The position numbers and the translations under genes were made by a program. A stretch of DNA of 64,000 bases, from positions 7,104,922 to 7,168,921 of the forward strand of contig NC_092678.1 of NCBI RefSeq assembly GCF_964355755.1, written 5' to 3'. Shown piece by piece: positions 12,001-23,925 of this stretch. This stretch comes from Antedon mediterranea (lineage: Eukaryota > Echinodermata > Crinoidea > Comatulida > Antedonidae). A model generated the notes under the pieces. The model did not search any database and had not been told where the DNA came from. It worked only from the letters and a program-made list of their open reading frames with translations. Each line of letters starts with the position of its first letter. Positions within the stretch are counted from its first letter, which is position 1.

Positions 12001-13750
12001 TTCGCCATTCAAACCTTAAATCATAACACTTATACTAACTTGGTTAACCAGAATAATTGTTACTTACTAATGTTAATACATTTAGGCCTAACTAAGTAAG
12101 TAATTTGTAGTAGATGGTAATTACATTAGTAAAACCACAAGCAACAGAAACCAAAATTCACCAATAATACTGTAGTGTTGTATAGGCTTATTATTGTAAA
12201 CTCGTCAACATATACGTTCTAGTTTAAGTCTTATTTATTTTAAAGTCCAAAACTCGTTAAGCGAAATATTTTTTTTTTGGTCTTTTGTCTTAAATTTAGA
12301 TTTTATGTATGTTAGAAAGAACAAAAAGGAAAGACAATAAAGAGTATTAGTTGATTATTAGTTGATAAAGACATTTAAAAAACCTACCTATTCAACTTCC
12401 TTCTAATCGACTTGTGCTTGATCTACACACAAATACCATGCAGGTTAGTGTAGGAAGATGTGAACTAACTTCTAACTACAACCATCAAATGGAGACTGTC
12501 TTACTATCAGTATAGTTGCTGATTATTAAACGTTGCATGGATCACTGCTCCAAGTGGGATAGTAATTATTCGAATATACATAAATGGTTCATGAATGAAT
12601 ATTAAAGATAGAAAACACTTTACTTACTGACGGATGAGTTTATGAACTTTTAACTATTCGCCACAGACTACCCGAGTCAAAGTTGAAAGATAGTCAATAC
12701 TAATCGAATTCCATTTTCCAAAAATACTCTGATGATTTCAAAATATATTAGGTGTAATAAATAAATTCAATTAATATACTATTAATATTTACTATTTTTA
12801 CCTTCTTATTTAAAGTGTTTTGTATTTGTTATGCTCTTTTGCCTTGGATATGCTTGATCCTCCAAGCTGTGACCTGGGATGATTGTTACATTCTTATGTT
12901 TATTTCAAATAGATGATGATTTACATACTATTTCCTCAGCACATCCTAATTAGTTTATATAATTTGTTCCACTGCTTTTTCAAAGTATTTAAGTTACAAA
13001 ACGTTAGTCAGAATTATTTTCATTCGTTTTACATTATTCATCTTTCTCAAAACCTCAATTTAGAAAGATTAACATTTTTTACAAGATCTTTATTCTATAT
13101 AAATTTTAATTTTTTTTACATTACTACGCGACTCATGAATTTGTTTTGTGGGATAAAATCAGAGCCTATGATTAAGAAATGTATACGGCAATCTCAATAT
13201 TCCTATTGTTAGAAAATCTCAATTTTTGTGTTATTTATTTCATAATGGACTTCAAATATAGAATAATTGCCATTCTATGTTTTAAAGAAAATAATAAAAA
13301 TTATTTTGATTTATGATATCAGTATTATAAAGAATAGATGGATCGTCAAGAAAGATGGAAGTATGCCGATGGGCTTAAAATAATGGATAGAAAAAATAAA
13401 AAGAAGGGGATATTTGGTTAGAAAATTACAATATCCTCCGCCTATTATAAATTTCTTTTCTGTTCCGTTAGAATTTCAAATAGTGTCAAATAAAGTTTGA
13501 TATAAAATCTATAGTTTCTATAATAAGTGTTAAATCTACATAAAATCATTCGAGTAAAAATGACAAGATTTCCATGGGGAGCCATTTCGCTTGATTGCTA
13601 TCTTACAGGAAACGTGTAACGTATAATTGGGTATTGACGATTTTCCAGAATACTGTGTCTATTTTAAATTACGACTAAAAGTCACTAAAAATGTACCGCA
13701 ATAATTAATAGTTTATCAAGTTTATACTTGCACCAATGATCAGAATATCA
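12000..13750. other. Non-coding stretch
   Basis: Very AT-rich. A 99-codon ORF at 12913-13212 is Phe/Leu/Ile-rich, as expected from AT-rich noise, and has no start or splice context. Confidence 0.35.
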
Positions 13751-13760
13751 CACAGTAACG

Positions 13761-13921
13761 TACGCGCATGCGTAATCATATTCATAATTATTTTTTAGTA
13801 AAAATAAGACTAAAATACGTCATTCTGCAATAAGTGAACTACTGACCAATCAACAACAGAAACCGACCATCCGACATCCGGGGTACGGTGACGCTCAACT
13901 ATCGGCGCATACGAGGACAAA
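13761..13921 (+). promoter_or_regulatory. Candidate promoter
   Basis: A 14-bp palindromic 'tacgcgcatgcgta' (13761-13774) contains the NRF1-type core GCGCATGCGC-like motif. A CCAAT box ('gaccaatcaa') follows at about 13854. GC content then rises locally up to an ATG. This looks like a TATA-less housekeeping promoter. The evidence is motif-based only. Confidence 0.35.
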
Positions 13922-13940
13922 ATGGCGAAGAAAAAGTTTT
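13922..13940 (+). CDS. Candidate tiny first coding exon (MAKKKF...)
   Basis: ATGGCG (good Kozak context 'acaaaATGG') opens six codons, M-A-K-K-K-F, then a consensus donor GTAAGT at 13941. It sits just downstream of NRF1-like and CCAAT motifs. I could not find a convincing next exon. Joining to an acceptor near 14322 gives a stop after three codons. An acceptor at about 19756 ('aaatttcag') gives a further 22 codons of unknown identity. The product is unrecognised, and the entry could be chance. Confidence 0.25.
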
Positions 13941-13999
13941 GTAAGTAAAGTATGTACTTATTGTAATTGACTTAGTTTAAACTTATTTTGCTTCATCAT

Positions 14000-15380
14000 C
14001 ATTTCACAAAATTAGAAATGATAATACTAATACGAAATGTCCTTTAATCTTTCTAAAATTTTAGCTAGATAGGCCCCTAAAAAGGCTAGGCCTACCTAGT
14101 AGTATCTTAGGCTAGGAATTACGTGTAGGCCTATGTACTACTCGAGTACTACCACCTAGAACAACAACCATAGCATTAGAACCTGACCAACGCTAGGCCT
14201 AAGTGTACGTACGTGTGTGCAGGCCTCTTCTATGGGTTAAATACGAAGCCCTGCAACACTACACAAAGTGTAATTCATACAAATATATATCATGTTTATA
14301 TTGTTTTTTTTTCAATGCAGCTTATTCTTAATTGGTGTATTCCATTCCATTATACCTTTGTTTTGTTTTTAATTAGTTTGTACTAATTAGTTTTGTTTAT
14401 TTTTGTATTTTATAATAATATGGAGTAAGAGCAGTTTTTCTGTTTGGGCTCAGGCCTATTACTTGCTCCTGGCAAGATGAAATGTAAAACGTACTTTTTA
14501 AAAACGTTTGCCGAATAAATATTATTATTATAATAAGTTAACTTAACTTATTTTGTATTGTTTAGATGTTTTTATATGAATGGTTGTTCTATCCTATTAT
14601 TTTATTTTTTGTGTTTACTTTTTTTATGACGAGCAATGAATTTCCTTTTTGAGGATCAATAAAAGTTATCTTATCTTATATATTTTTTTGGAAGGATTTT
14701 TTACCAACCCTAATATTAATTTATTATATTAGTGAACAAAATAAAATCTTTAATAATGTGTGTGGGCCTAGTAGTACAGTATGGTGCATTGGTGGTGCCA
14801 AATATAATTTTGACGCAATTATTGTAAAGTTACTGTAGATAGCCTATTCAGTATTTGTTGACTGTATGTAGTCCTAATAACATAAATCATTTCAATTTAT
14901 AGAATATTATAGGTTTATGAGGCTCAAGCTAACAAGATCTCTGCTGCTGCAGGAGTTTTGCTTCATCTGAAATTGGAATAATATTAATGGATTTATTACA
15001 AAGAGATAAAAAGAGAGAGAGAGAGAGCGGTCAATGAAACATTTGTGTGGAAGGTTAGGATTATGATTACATTGTATATTGGTAAGTTAAATCCACTTGG
15101 ATAATGTTATTGTTTTATTTTGTTATTATATATTTTAGAGGTTTTTGTTTGTTTGTTTTTACAAATAGAGGAAGCATAAATGAATACTGTATAATTATTG
15201 AATACAACTCACTACAATGTGTGCATTCATGCATGCATGTGTAATCAGCGTGGTAGCCAGCATGAGACAAACAATGTGCTTGCCTCTTCTGAAATGTTCA
15301 TCACCTACCCCAATACATGACACAGGTCATATTTATATCAATAATTATATTTAAAGCATCTTTGCCTTCTTTGTTTTTAA
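14000..15380. other. Non-coding stretch with a (GA)n microsatellite
   Basis: No supported exon. A short 'gagagagagag' tract is at about 15015-15028. Several 'taggccta' motifs occur. Confidence 0.35.
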
Positions 15381-15384
15381 CTTT

Positions 15385-15545
15385 AACTCGCCATTGCCTT
15401 GGTAATATTAAGTGGAAGGCTATCTGCAATCCCAGAGTTGTGGGTACAAATCCCATCAGATATCAGGATGTAGAGCTTTTTATGTTGGTCTTATGAATGG
15501 GAGAAAGGAGAAAGGTTTGAATGAATTATGAAAAATGATGATAAT
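15385..15545 (+). mobile_element. Degenerate tRNA-derived SINE
   Basis: 'ttgccttggtaatattaagt' resembles an A-box region, and 'gagttgtgggtacaaatccc' is a decayed B box at the right spacing. The tail is 'atgttggtcttatgaatgg'. It is similar in layout to 4064-4318 but strongly diverged. Confidence 0.4.
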
Positions 15546-16009
15546 TAAAAAAGAAATGTCAAACATAGTGTGCCACTGCCAGGCTACAATAATGTATAAT
15601 CAACAGGTACAAACATCTCTTATTTAAAACCCATATAATAGAGCCTAGCACAACATGTTACTAGCTAACGTCAGTTGGTAGAAAGAGAGTGCAGCAGTAA
15701 ACCTGTACTCTTTTTTATATGCCGGATGTGCTGGCAGTCAAAATAATTTGTGACTACAATATATACTGCAGAAATAACATCAAATTCTAGATCTGGACTA
15801 CTACCGTACTTTGTTTTCCACGTTTCTTCCTCTTGAATTTTAACAGTTTCAGCTACCGATAATTAACCATACAATGCTGTTTGTATGTATTGTATGTGCA
15901 ATGTTTGGTATATGATAGCAGTCTTAAGGGCATACTATACCAGGGACTAAAGAATTATTCCATAGTACTTCTCGTTTAGTAGTGTATACAATTAATAATT
16001 CCATTGTTT

Positions 16010-18160
16010 AACATTTGTTTATTCCAAGAAGTGCTTTTTTCATTGCTGAATCTCTCAGTTTCCACTGTACTGTACTGCTTTTGAGTGCTTCTCTCATTGC
16101 TGAATCTCTCAGTTTCCACTGTACTGTACTGCTTTTGAGTGCTTTTCTCATTGCTGAATCTCACAGTTTCCACTGTACTGTACTGCTTTTGAGTGCTTCT
16201 CTCATTGCTGAATCTCACAGTTTCCACGTAGGACTACTGTACTGTTTTGTTTATTCCAAGTGATTTTCCATTGCTAAATCTCTCTTCAGTTCTCACTGCA
16301 CTGTACTACTTTTGTTTATTCCAAGTGCTTTTTCCATTGCAGAAACTATCATCAGTTTTTACTGCACTGTACTTCTTTTGTTTATTCTAAACTAAGTGCC
16401 TTTTCCATTGATGCTGAATCTCTCAGTTTCTACGGTACTGTGTACTGCTTTTGAGGGCTTTTCTTATTGCTGCATCTCTCAGTTTCCACTATATGCCTAC
16501 TGTACTGCTTTTATTTATCCCAAGTGCTTTTTCCATTGCTGAATCTCTCAGTTTGCACTGTACTGTACTGTTTTGTTTATATCAAGTGCTTTTTCCATTG
16601 CTGAATCTCTCAGTTCTCACTGCACTGTCCTTCTTTTGTTTATCCTAAGTGCTTTTTCCATTGCTGAATCTCTCAGTTCTCACTGCACTGTCCTTCTTTT
16701 GTTTATCCTAAGTGCTTTTTTCCATTGCTGAATCTCTCAGTTTCCACTGTACTGTACTGCTTTTGAGTGCCTTTCTCATTGCTGAATCTCACAGTTTCCA
16801 CTGTAGGCCTATTGTACTGCTTTTGTTTATTCCAAGTGATTTTCCATTGCTGAATCTCTCAGTTCTCACTGTACTGTACTGCTTTTATTTATCCCAAGTG
16901 CTTTTTCCATTGCTGAATCTCTCAGTTTTTACTGCACTTACTGTTTTTGTTTATTCCAAGTTATTTTCCATTGCTGAATCTCTCAGTTTTCATTGTACTG
17001 TACTGTTTCTGTTTATTCCAAGTGCTTTTTCCATTGCAGAATATCTCAGTTTTCAATTCACTGTACTGTTTTTGTTTATTCCAAGTGCTTTTTCCATTGC
17101 TGAATCTCTTAGTTTTTACTGAATGTTACTGTTTTTGTTTATTCTAAGTGATTTTCCATTGCTGAATCTCTCAGTTTTCATTGTACTGTACTGTTTTTGT
17201 TTATTCCAAGTGGTTTTTCCATTGCAGAACATCTCAGTTTCCAATTCACTGTACTGTTTTTGTTTATTCCAAGTGCTTTTTCCATTGCTGAATCTTTTAG
17301 TTTTTACTGAACGTTACTGTTTTTGTTTATTCCAAGTGATTTTCCATTGCTGAATCTCTCAGATTTCATTGTACTGTACTGTTTTTGTTTATTCCAAGTG
17401 GTTTTTCCATTGCAGAATATCTCAGTTTCCAATTCAATGTACTGTTTTTGTTTATTCCAAGTGCTTTTTCCATTGCTGAATCTCTTAGTTTTTACTGAAT
17501 GTTACTGTTTTTGTTTATTCCAAGTGATTTTCCATTGCTGAATCTCTCAGATTTCATTGTACTGTACTGTTTTTGTTTATTCCAAGTGGTTTTTCCATTG
17601 CAGAATATCTCAGTTTCCAATTCAAATGTACTGTTTTTTGTTTATTCCAAGTGCTTTTTCCATTGCTGAATCTCTTAGTTTTTACTGAATGTTACTGTTT
17701 TTGTTTATTCCAAGTGCTTTTTCCATTGCAGAATATCTCAGTTTCCAATTCACTATACTGTTTTTGTTTATTCCAAGTGCTTTTGCCATTGCTGAATCTC
17801 TCAGTTTTCATTGTACTGTACTGTTTTTGTTTATTCCAAGTGCTTTTTCCATTGCTAAATCTCTCAGTTTTTACTGTACTGTAATGCTTTTGTTTATTCC
17901 ACAGTGATTTTTCCTTTGTTAAATAATATATCAGTTTTTACTGCTGTACTATATTACTTTTCTTTGCTTTTGTTTATTCCAAGTGTATTTTCTATTGTTG
18001 AATCTCTCAGTTTCCACCTCATTGTATTGCTTTTGCTTATTCCAGTACTTTTTCTGTTGTTGAATCTATCAGTTTTTACTGTACTGCCTGCTTTTGTTTA
18101 ATCCAAGTACTTTTTCCATTGCTCAATCTCTCAGATTTGTTTTTGTTTATTTGAAGTGAT
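16010..18160. repeat. Minisatellite, 54-63-bp units, about 2.1 kb
   Basis: The unit core is 'ccattgctgaatctctcag' followed by 'ttttcattgtactgtactg' and a linker 'tttttgtttattccaagtg'. The left part (16015-16260) has 54-bp units lacking the 'tttattccaa' linker. The rest has 62-64-bp units. Between about 16950 and 17700 three monomer types alternate (gattttcc..., ggtttttccattgcag..., gctttttccattgctgaatctcttag...), forming a trimer of about 188 bp repeated about four times. Many 60-140-codon ORFs across it simply read the repeat, whose length is often a multiple of three. No function is implied. Confidence 0.9.
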
Positions 18161-18169
18161 TTTTTTCCA

Positions 18170-20490
18170 CACTGTATACATAATTCAGTTTTAGAAAATA
18201 ATATGAATGTAAATAAATACTGTAGTTATGTTATTCCTTAGGATGATGAACTGGTTTGATAAATAAACGCCTAATGTTTTCAATTCAATTCAATTTCTTT
18301 ATTGCTGCAAATGCCATCAAGGGCTAATATCCGCTTAAACATACTACATCAAACAAACATATACATATTTACATTTAAAATTGTTGTTATCATTACTATA
18401 GTTATTATTGCCATTACTACTGTTGTTGTTGTTATTATAATAATAATTATTATTTATTATTATTGTTATAGTTGTATTTATTATTGTTACTTTATATTGG
18501 GTTTTTTTTCTGATTTTTTATCTTACACCATGTATGCCTAATCGAATTCAACAAATGTACACAAAATTCAATCATTTCTGAAATGTTTTTAAATTATTAT
18601 TAATAGTACGGTGTAGTTGTGTTTTATATTGGCCTATATAGGCCTATTTATTTATTACCATATTTACTGAGGGTAGCCTATCCAGTTCCTAATAGAACTG
18701 ATCATTCAGGGCCCTCGATAAAACAAACATACAGTACAACACATAAAATATTAAATATTCAAGCCTATGACGTATTTCCGTTAACAAACAAATTAGAATT
18801 TGAGTATGAGGCTTTGATTTTGGTTTATTTCAGTGATTTTATTTATCAATGAGTATCCTGTTAAAAAATGATCATATAAGCAGGAGGAGATCTTTCTTTT
18901 ATTTCATATTATTATTACCGACGATACCACAAAGTCCCATTACACCTGGTACGTAAATTTGAAGAAATTACACTAAAACCGCAAATACACAAAACAACAA
19001 AAAGAGATAAACATGGTATATATATTTATTTATATCTTTAGATTTTAATTTAATATGAATATTTATTTATTTTTAAATAATTATTATATTTGACCGGAGT
19101 ATTTAGTTACAAACATTACAGACTTAAGCAAACATATTGAAAAATACCAACCCAAATATTTAATCATGTATTATTGTATGTCCACTAACCTAACCTGTTG
19201 ATAACAATTACATGTTCCACTTATTTTTCGACCAAAATGTTTGTACCTTGTAGAAATAATTTGGATTTCCATTTACACATTTTACTGACGTTACATTCGT
19301 ATAATTACTTTATTTTAACACTCATTTTATAGATCCAGCTTTTGTTGCAAAGTTCAAAAACCAAATATACTGTAGTTGTTGTATTCCTTCATTTTTCTAT
19401 AAGTTTGGATTGTTAAGCATGTGTAAGATAGATAAGGTAAAATAATTTATAACGACATGGGAAAACTACAAAGTATAGCTACAGTTCATTTTGTTTACAG
19501 CAATTTTACTGGTTTGTAAAAATGACTCTCGAATTATGTATCTTGGTGATTAAATTACACGTCATAATGGTATGTTTTGTAACACCTATTGTGTTTCCTG
19601 CATCAGCATTCTACTTCGATTAGCACTCTCAGTGGACCTCCTCACTTATAATCATGCTTTCATTGTTTGTGATATGTTGGCAAATTTCTTTCGGTCTAAA
19701 GTAATTTCTGCTGTATGCACATAATATAAATAAAGGCATTTTTTTTAAATTTCAGCGGTCCTTGGATGTGTTGAGATAAAGAAAAGGTTTCAATTTATTT
19801 ACCTTATCAAATACTGTACATAAAATATAAACAACAAATGATTGTATGGATGACTGTAAGAGCGAGCGAATAAAGTATTTTTGACAACATAAATTATACA
19901 TACGAAGACAGACCGTGTTAATGTCATTTTATTCAATAATACGACGGACGGACGAACAATTCTGGGGCAGACAACATAAAAAAAGTGTCGTCAAAATGAT
20001 GCTGCCCAAACAAATGAAAATGCCCCAATATCAAAAGTAAAACCAACAAGTAAAAGAAAAGTTATATAAGCTAAAAATCAAAAATGATAAAATATATAAA
20101 AATGACAAAAGTCAGGATTACTGACACTACTTAATGATAAAATGTTATATTAGGTCATCCGAATTCAACAAAAGAAAAGGCGCAAGGGGTGGATGCGGGA
20201 TGGTAGATAATTCGTTACTACTCTTATCTGTGGATTGGGCCGCGAACCATTTTAGAAGGGCCGCGGGGTGGCTTGAGAACAAAACAAATGTTTTCCCAGC
20301 ATCGAAAGTTCCTTTATTTTAGCAATACGCAGCTTACAACAAACAGTGAAATTACGAGATGATGAATGATGTTTAATGTTACATATTTATGCTTTATGGG
20401 GTTGGATATTCCGATCATTGTAAACTTACCAAGCGCAATCGATGTGCGACTAAAATTGAATCTTGTGTGTGAACTGTGATGCGACACTTT
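18170..20490. other. Non-coding stretch with TTA/TTG microsatellite
   Basis: An imperfect (TTA/TTG)n tract is at about 18385-18490. 18640-18740 contains 'ttactgagggtagcctatcc' and 'tcagggccctcgataaaaca', resembling the LINE 3' tail at 20515-20600, so it is probably another truncated retroelement. No exon is supported. Confidence 0.4.
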
Positions 20491-20499
20491 TATTTTTTT

Positions 20500-20935
20500 T
20501 ATTTAAACTTTATTTATAGAGGGTAACCCTTCCAGCTGAACCCGCAGGCCAGCTGATATTCAGGGGCCCTCTTAAAAATGACAAAATATATAAAACTATA
20601 CTTAACTAATACGAATCTATATACATTTAAATTTAAAACAATTATATAAAAAATAATTATCCAAAAAAAAAAAAAAAATTCAATTAGACGATAAAATGTG
20701 TTTTTTTAAATTAAATTTAAACGAGTTAATATTGGTACATTCTTTTAAATCAGAAGGTAATACATTATATAAAATACTAGCAGAATATATAAAAGAGCGC
20801 CGGAAACATTCCAATTTAACTTTGGGTACTAGTAAGTCTCCCCTGCAAGCAGCCCTAGTCCTCATAGAGCGTATCGGAACAGTGGAAAATCGTTGGGTGA
20901 TGTATCGAAGGGCAAGTCACACTGTGACATGACAT
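20500..20935 (-). pseudogene. 5'-truncated LINE, reverse transcriptase C-terminus
   Basis: On the minus strand 20865-20680 encodes about 61 residues with the typical C-terminal signature of non-LTR retrotransposon ORF2: 'LLVPKVKLECFRRSFIYSA', then 'LYNVLPSDLKE', then 'FKFNLKKHIL'. A stop and an A-rich 3' tail with 'agggccctctt...ctgatat' sequence follow, shared with 18640-18740. Everything upstream of this C-terminal piece is missing, as with most LINE insertions. It is not functional. Confidence 0.7.
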
Positions 20936-20939
20936 ACGT

Positions 20940-22715
20940 TGTGTGCGTTATAAAGGGGAAACCCCCCGAAAGCGCTGATTTTCGGTGGATCATCATTGCA
21001 AGGTTTACCCAATAAAAAATTAAAATGCAATTTCCAGGGACCTACAGGTCCATATTTCACAAACCATGGTGGAGCTGAGGTGGCAGACTATTTTATATTT
21101 GCTTTATTACGCTGATCCAGCTGGGTAGTTGGTCCCGGGAACGGGATTTTAGGAGGCCGCGAAATAAAACGTTTGCGTAACGCTGGTATAAATGATTGCT
21201 AAAAGTACATTATTCTGCAGTAAAAGGATTTTGAATTAGGGAAAATTATTGTTTTATACATGCATTCAATTATTTTTGCAAATTCGATTAAATTAAAAAA
21301 AATTACAACAAAAAGCATGCAATAAAAGAGAAAAATTAAAGCAAGCGATTTTGAAAAGAAAGAAAAAAAAATTGGAACAAAATAATATCGTATTCATTCA
21401 TTTATTTAGTCAAAATAAAATATCGATAGCAATTTACAACAAAAAGGAATAAAAATGAGCAAGGAAATTAAATGAAAATTAAATTAGCATCTACATTGTG
21501 TAATGATACGTACACAACCCTAAGCAAAGAAGAGAAACGTCCGAGCGGTTTATATAAAGTTATCAGACAAAGATGAACATCAAAAATGCAGTAAAGTTAA
21601 AGTAAAAGCATATTTCTTTAATGAACAGGCCCTCTTGCTGACCTGTGTCTGTTCACCTTCATACCAAAACTAAAAAAACAAACTTAAAACATATCATGTA
21701 ACTATTTAAAAACCCACCCTGACTTCTGATTGGCCAACAATATTCCAAGTAGTTTGATAAATTAGCCTTTTTCAAAAATTGAGACAAAATTACCGTTAAC
21801 TTTTGTCTGGGAATTTTTTCTAGGCCACATGGTACCATATGATATGTGTAACTGTAAGAGGAGTAACTAAAGGTTATTGGATAATAACCTCTATAGTATG
21901 AGTTATTATGACAAGTCACGACACGTTAACAAACCTTGAATGGTTGAAAAAAAAACCACTTTTTTACTGATAATGTTAATTTTCTTTTAGTTATTAATTT
22001 TCTTGTCACGATTTTATGCGACACTATGGCACTGATAATAGTTAATGTAAATAAGTGCGTTGGCAATTTTTAATGCGATGATTGTTTGAAAGAATATGCC
22101 CGACATGTTAGAATGTTAATAATAGCGCATTCTAATAATCAAGATTAAAAATAAATCATCTTTAAAAATACAACGCCGTGACATTCATCATCAATATCAT
22201 ACTGTAGGCCTATTTATCACAGCGTCTTGTTAAAACTTTGTTTAACTCTCTTCCTCTTCCGATACATGTTTTAAAATTTTACCTTAAAATATTTTGGTCT
22301 CATCAAACGGAAAATATGAAAACAATTGAAACAGGTGTTAGCCATTTTTTTTCGCATTAATATATTACATTAAATGGGAATTCCGCGCTGCTAAACATTC
22401 TGCTACCCCTTGGTCTATTTTCAACCAGTAGTTAATAATGTCATTATACAAGGCCTTTTATAAGTTCACGAAATTCCTCTTGTCAGTTTGATATTGCCAA
22501 ATCTACGTATGGTTTACCGGTATATCTTCATTTCCCTCTAGTTAATACTTTTCAACTCCAGGAGGTTGGAAGATGCTAGTATATCCTAATATTTTAAGCA
22601 ATATTAACATGGTTATACATTTATACTTAATTCTAAGATGCAACATTTTGTGTAGAAATTATCATCTTGGATGCATACCTTATCTAGTGTATGCAAATGT
22701 CATAGCAATTTAAAT
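20940..22715. other. Non-coding stretch
   Basis: No recognised exon. An 86-codon minus-strand ORF at 21659-21919 is Tyr/Ser-rich with no family resemblance. Confidence 0.35.
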
Positions 22716-22719
22716 TAAA

Positions 22720-23110
22720 CAAGAATATTTCTTACAAAAAACGCTGCTCGCTTATTGTTATTGCTAAGGTCAAGTCTGGGGGTCACTACATCACGCCTAG
22801 ATACTTCAAGTATCCTATTACAAACAAAAACTTCAATGGACTGTTTTGATAATAATTCAATGATTATCTGACAGCGAATTATATCATGGGACTCATAAAT
22901 ACCAGAATGCTTTGGGATTTGTCGTTAGACTCTTTTCTCAGCCGTTTTTGGATTCAACAGGTGGTACCAATAAATTATAGTGGAGTTTCCATTTTAACAA
23001 AAATGTCAAAGTGTAGTACTATAAAGCTGCTTGATTTCATCTAATGAATGAGTCATCTCGTGTGACGTAGCGGGCTAGAGCAGCAGCGTGAAAATAAACA
23101 ATAACATGTA
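22720..23110. repeat. Paralogous flank block 3' of sialyltransferase A
   Basis: Sequence from 'aatatttcttacaaaaaacg' through 'gacgtagcgggctagagcag' matches, in the same order and orientation, 46727-47200 and 49500-49970. It lies about 0.6 kb 3' of gene A, and the two other copies lie 3' of gene B. This suggests the block travelled with an ancestral gene duplication. Confidence 0.55.
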
Positions 23111-23520
23111 GGGCCTACTGTATACCTATATAAAAAAACACTCGTTTTGTTTGTCTGTCGGTCCTAACACAGTTTCCCTTATTCTTTATAATTATGAGAA
23201 TCTATGAAACTTGTATGTACAAGCATTATTAGTCTGGGTTCCAGACGGAGTTTTGTCTTAATATTAGTAAAAAGATAAATATTTTGGCACATATGGCGTT
23301 TCATACGTATACTACTTGATTTTGGATACTATTTTCAGACAAAAATCGCGGTCGAAATAAAAACAAATAAATTAAAAAAAAGATAATACAGACTTGGGGC
23401 AAATCTAAAGCATTATGTATGCAATGACGAATGTAATGGAAATCTGTCAATTGTTCTTTTGATAATAGCTTCAGGTGACTATGTAACTATACTGTATGTC
23501 ACAAAAAAAGAATTTTATTA

Positions 23521-23526
23521 TTTATT
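23521..23526 (-). terminator. Candidate polyadenylation signal of gene A
   Basis: AATAAA on the minus strand about 180 nt past the stop codon of sialyltransferase A, in an A/T-rich context. Confidence 0.35.
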
Positions 23527-23704
23527 TGTATTTGAGACAGATATTTGTTTACAATTTATGTTTCCATAGAATAATTTTCACTGCAATGTGATCAAATAAC
23601 TAAAAACCTGTTTCTCAAAAACCTGTTAAAAAAATCAGCAGAAACAGGCCATAGAATGAACATTGCTATTCTCCTCTTCTGTGGAACTATATTGTATTAT
23701 ACTA

Positions 23705-23925
23705 TTAATAGCAATCATCAACGTGAAGTTGTAAAATACCTTTACTATGTAGTGTTGCGAGTTCATCAAACTCCTTATTAAAGGCATGAACTACTCTCTT
23801 TAGCTTCACATCTTCGTAGTAATGATAGGATGTCGGACGGTTGTGTATGTCAGTTGAGAACGGCCAAAATCCGTACAGATGAACCTCGTCACAAAACATC
23901 AGCGCTGCCGTGGTTATATAAAAGC
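23705..23925 (-). CDS. Gene A exon 7 (sialylmotifs S, III, VS; stop)
   Basis: Acceptor GTTTAG. Encodes [23 protein letters not shown], motif III YHYY and VS His/Glu. It ends VDDCY and a stop. The penultimate Cys is the C-terminal disulfide cysteine of ST8Sia enzymes. Confidence 0.92.

Noticed and set aside
15976-18101. Many 60-136-codon ORFs in the minisatellite, on both strands
   Set aside because: They are direct readings of the 54/63-bp repeat, whose period is divisible by three. There is no independent evidence of coding.
19757-19820. Acceptor 'aaatttcag' as exon 2 of the MAKKKF candidate
   Set aside because: The phase fits and 22 codons follow before a stop, but there is no recognisable peptide and the distance is 5.8 kb. 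Not enough support to call.
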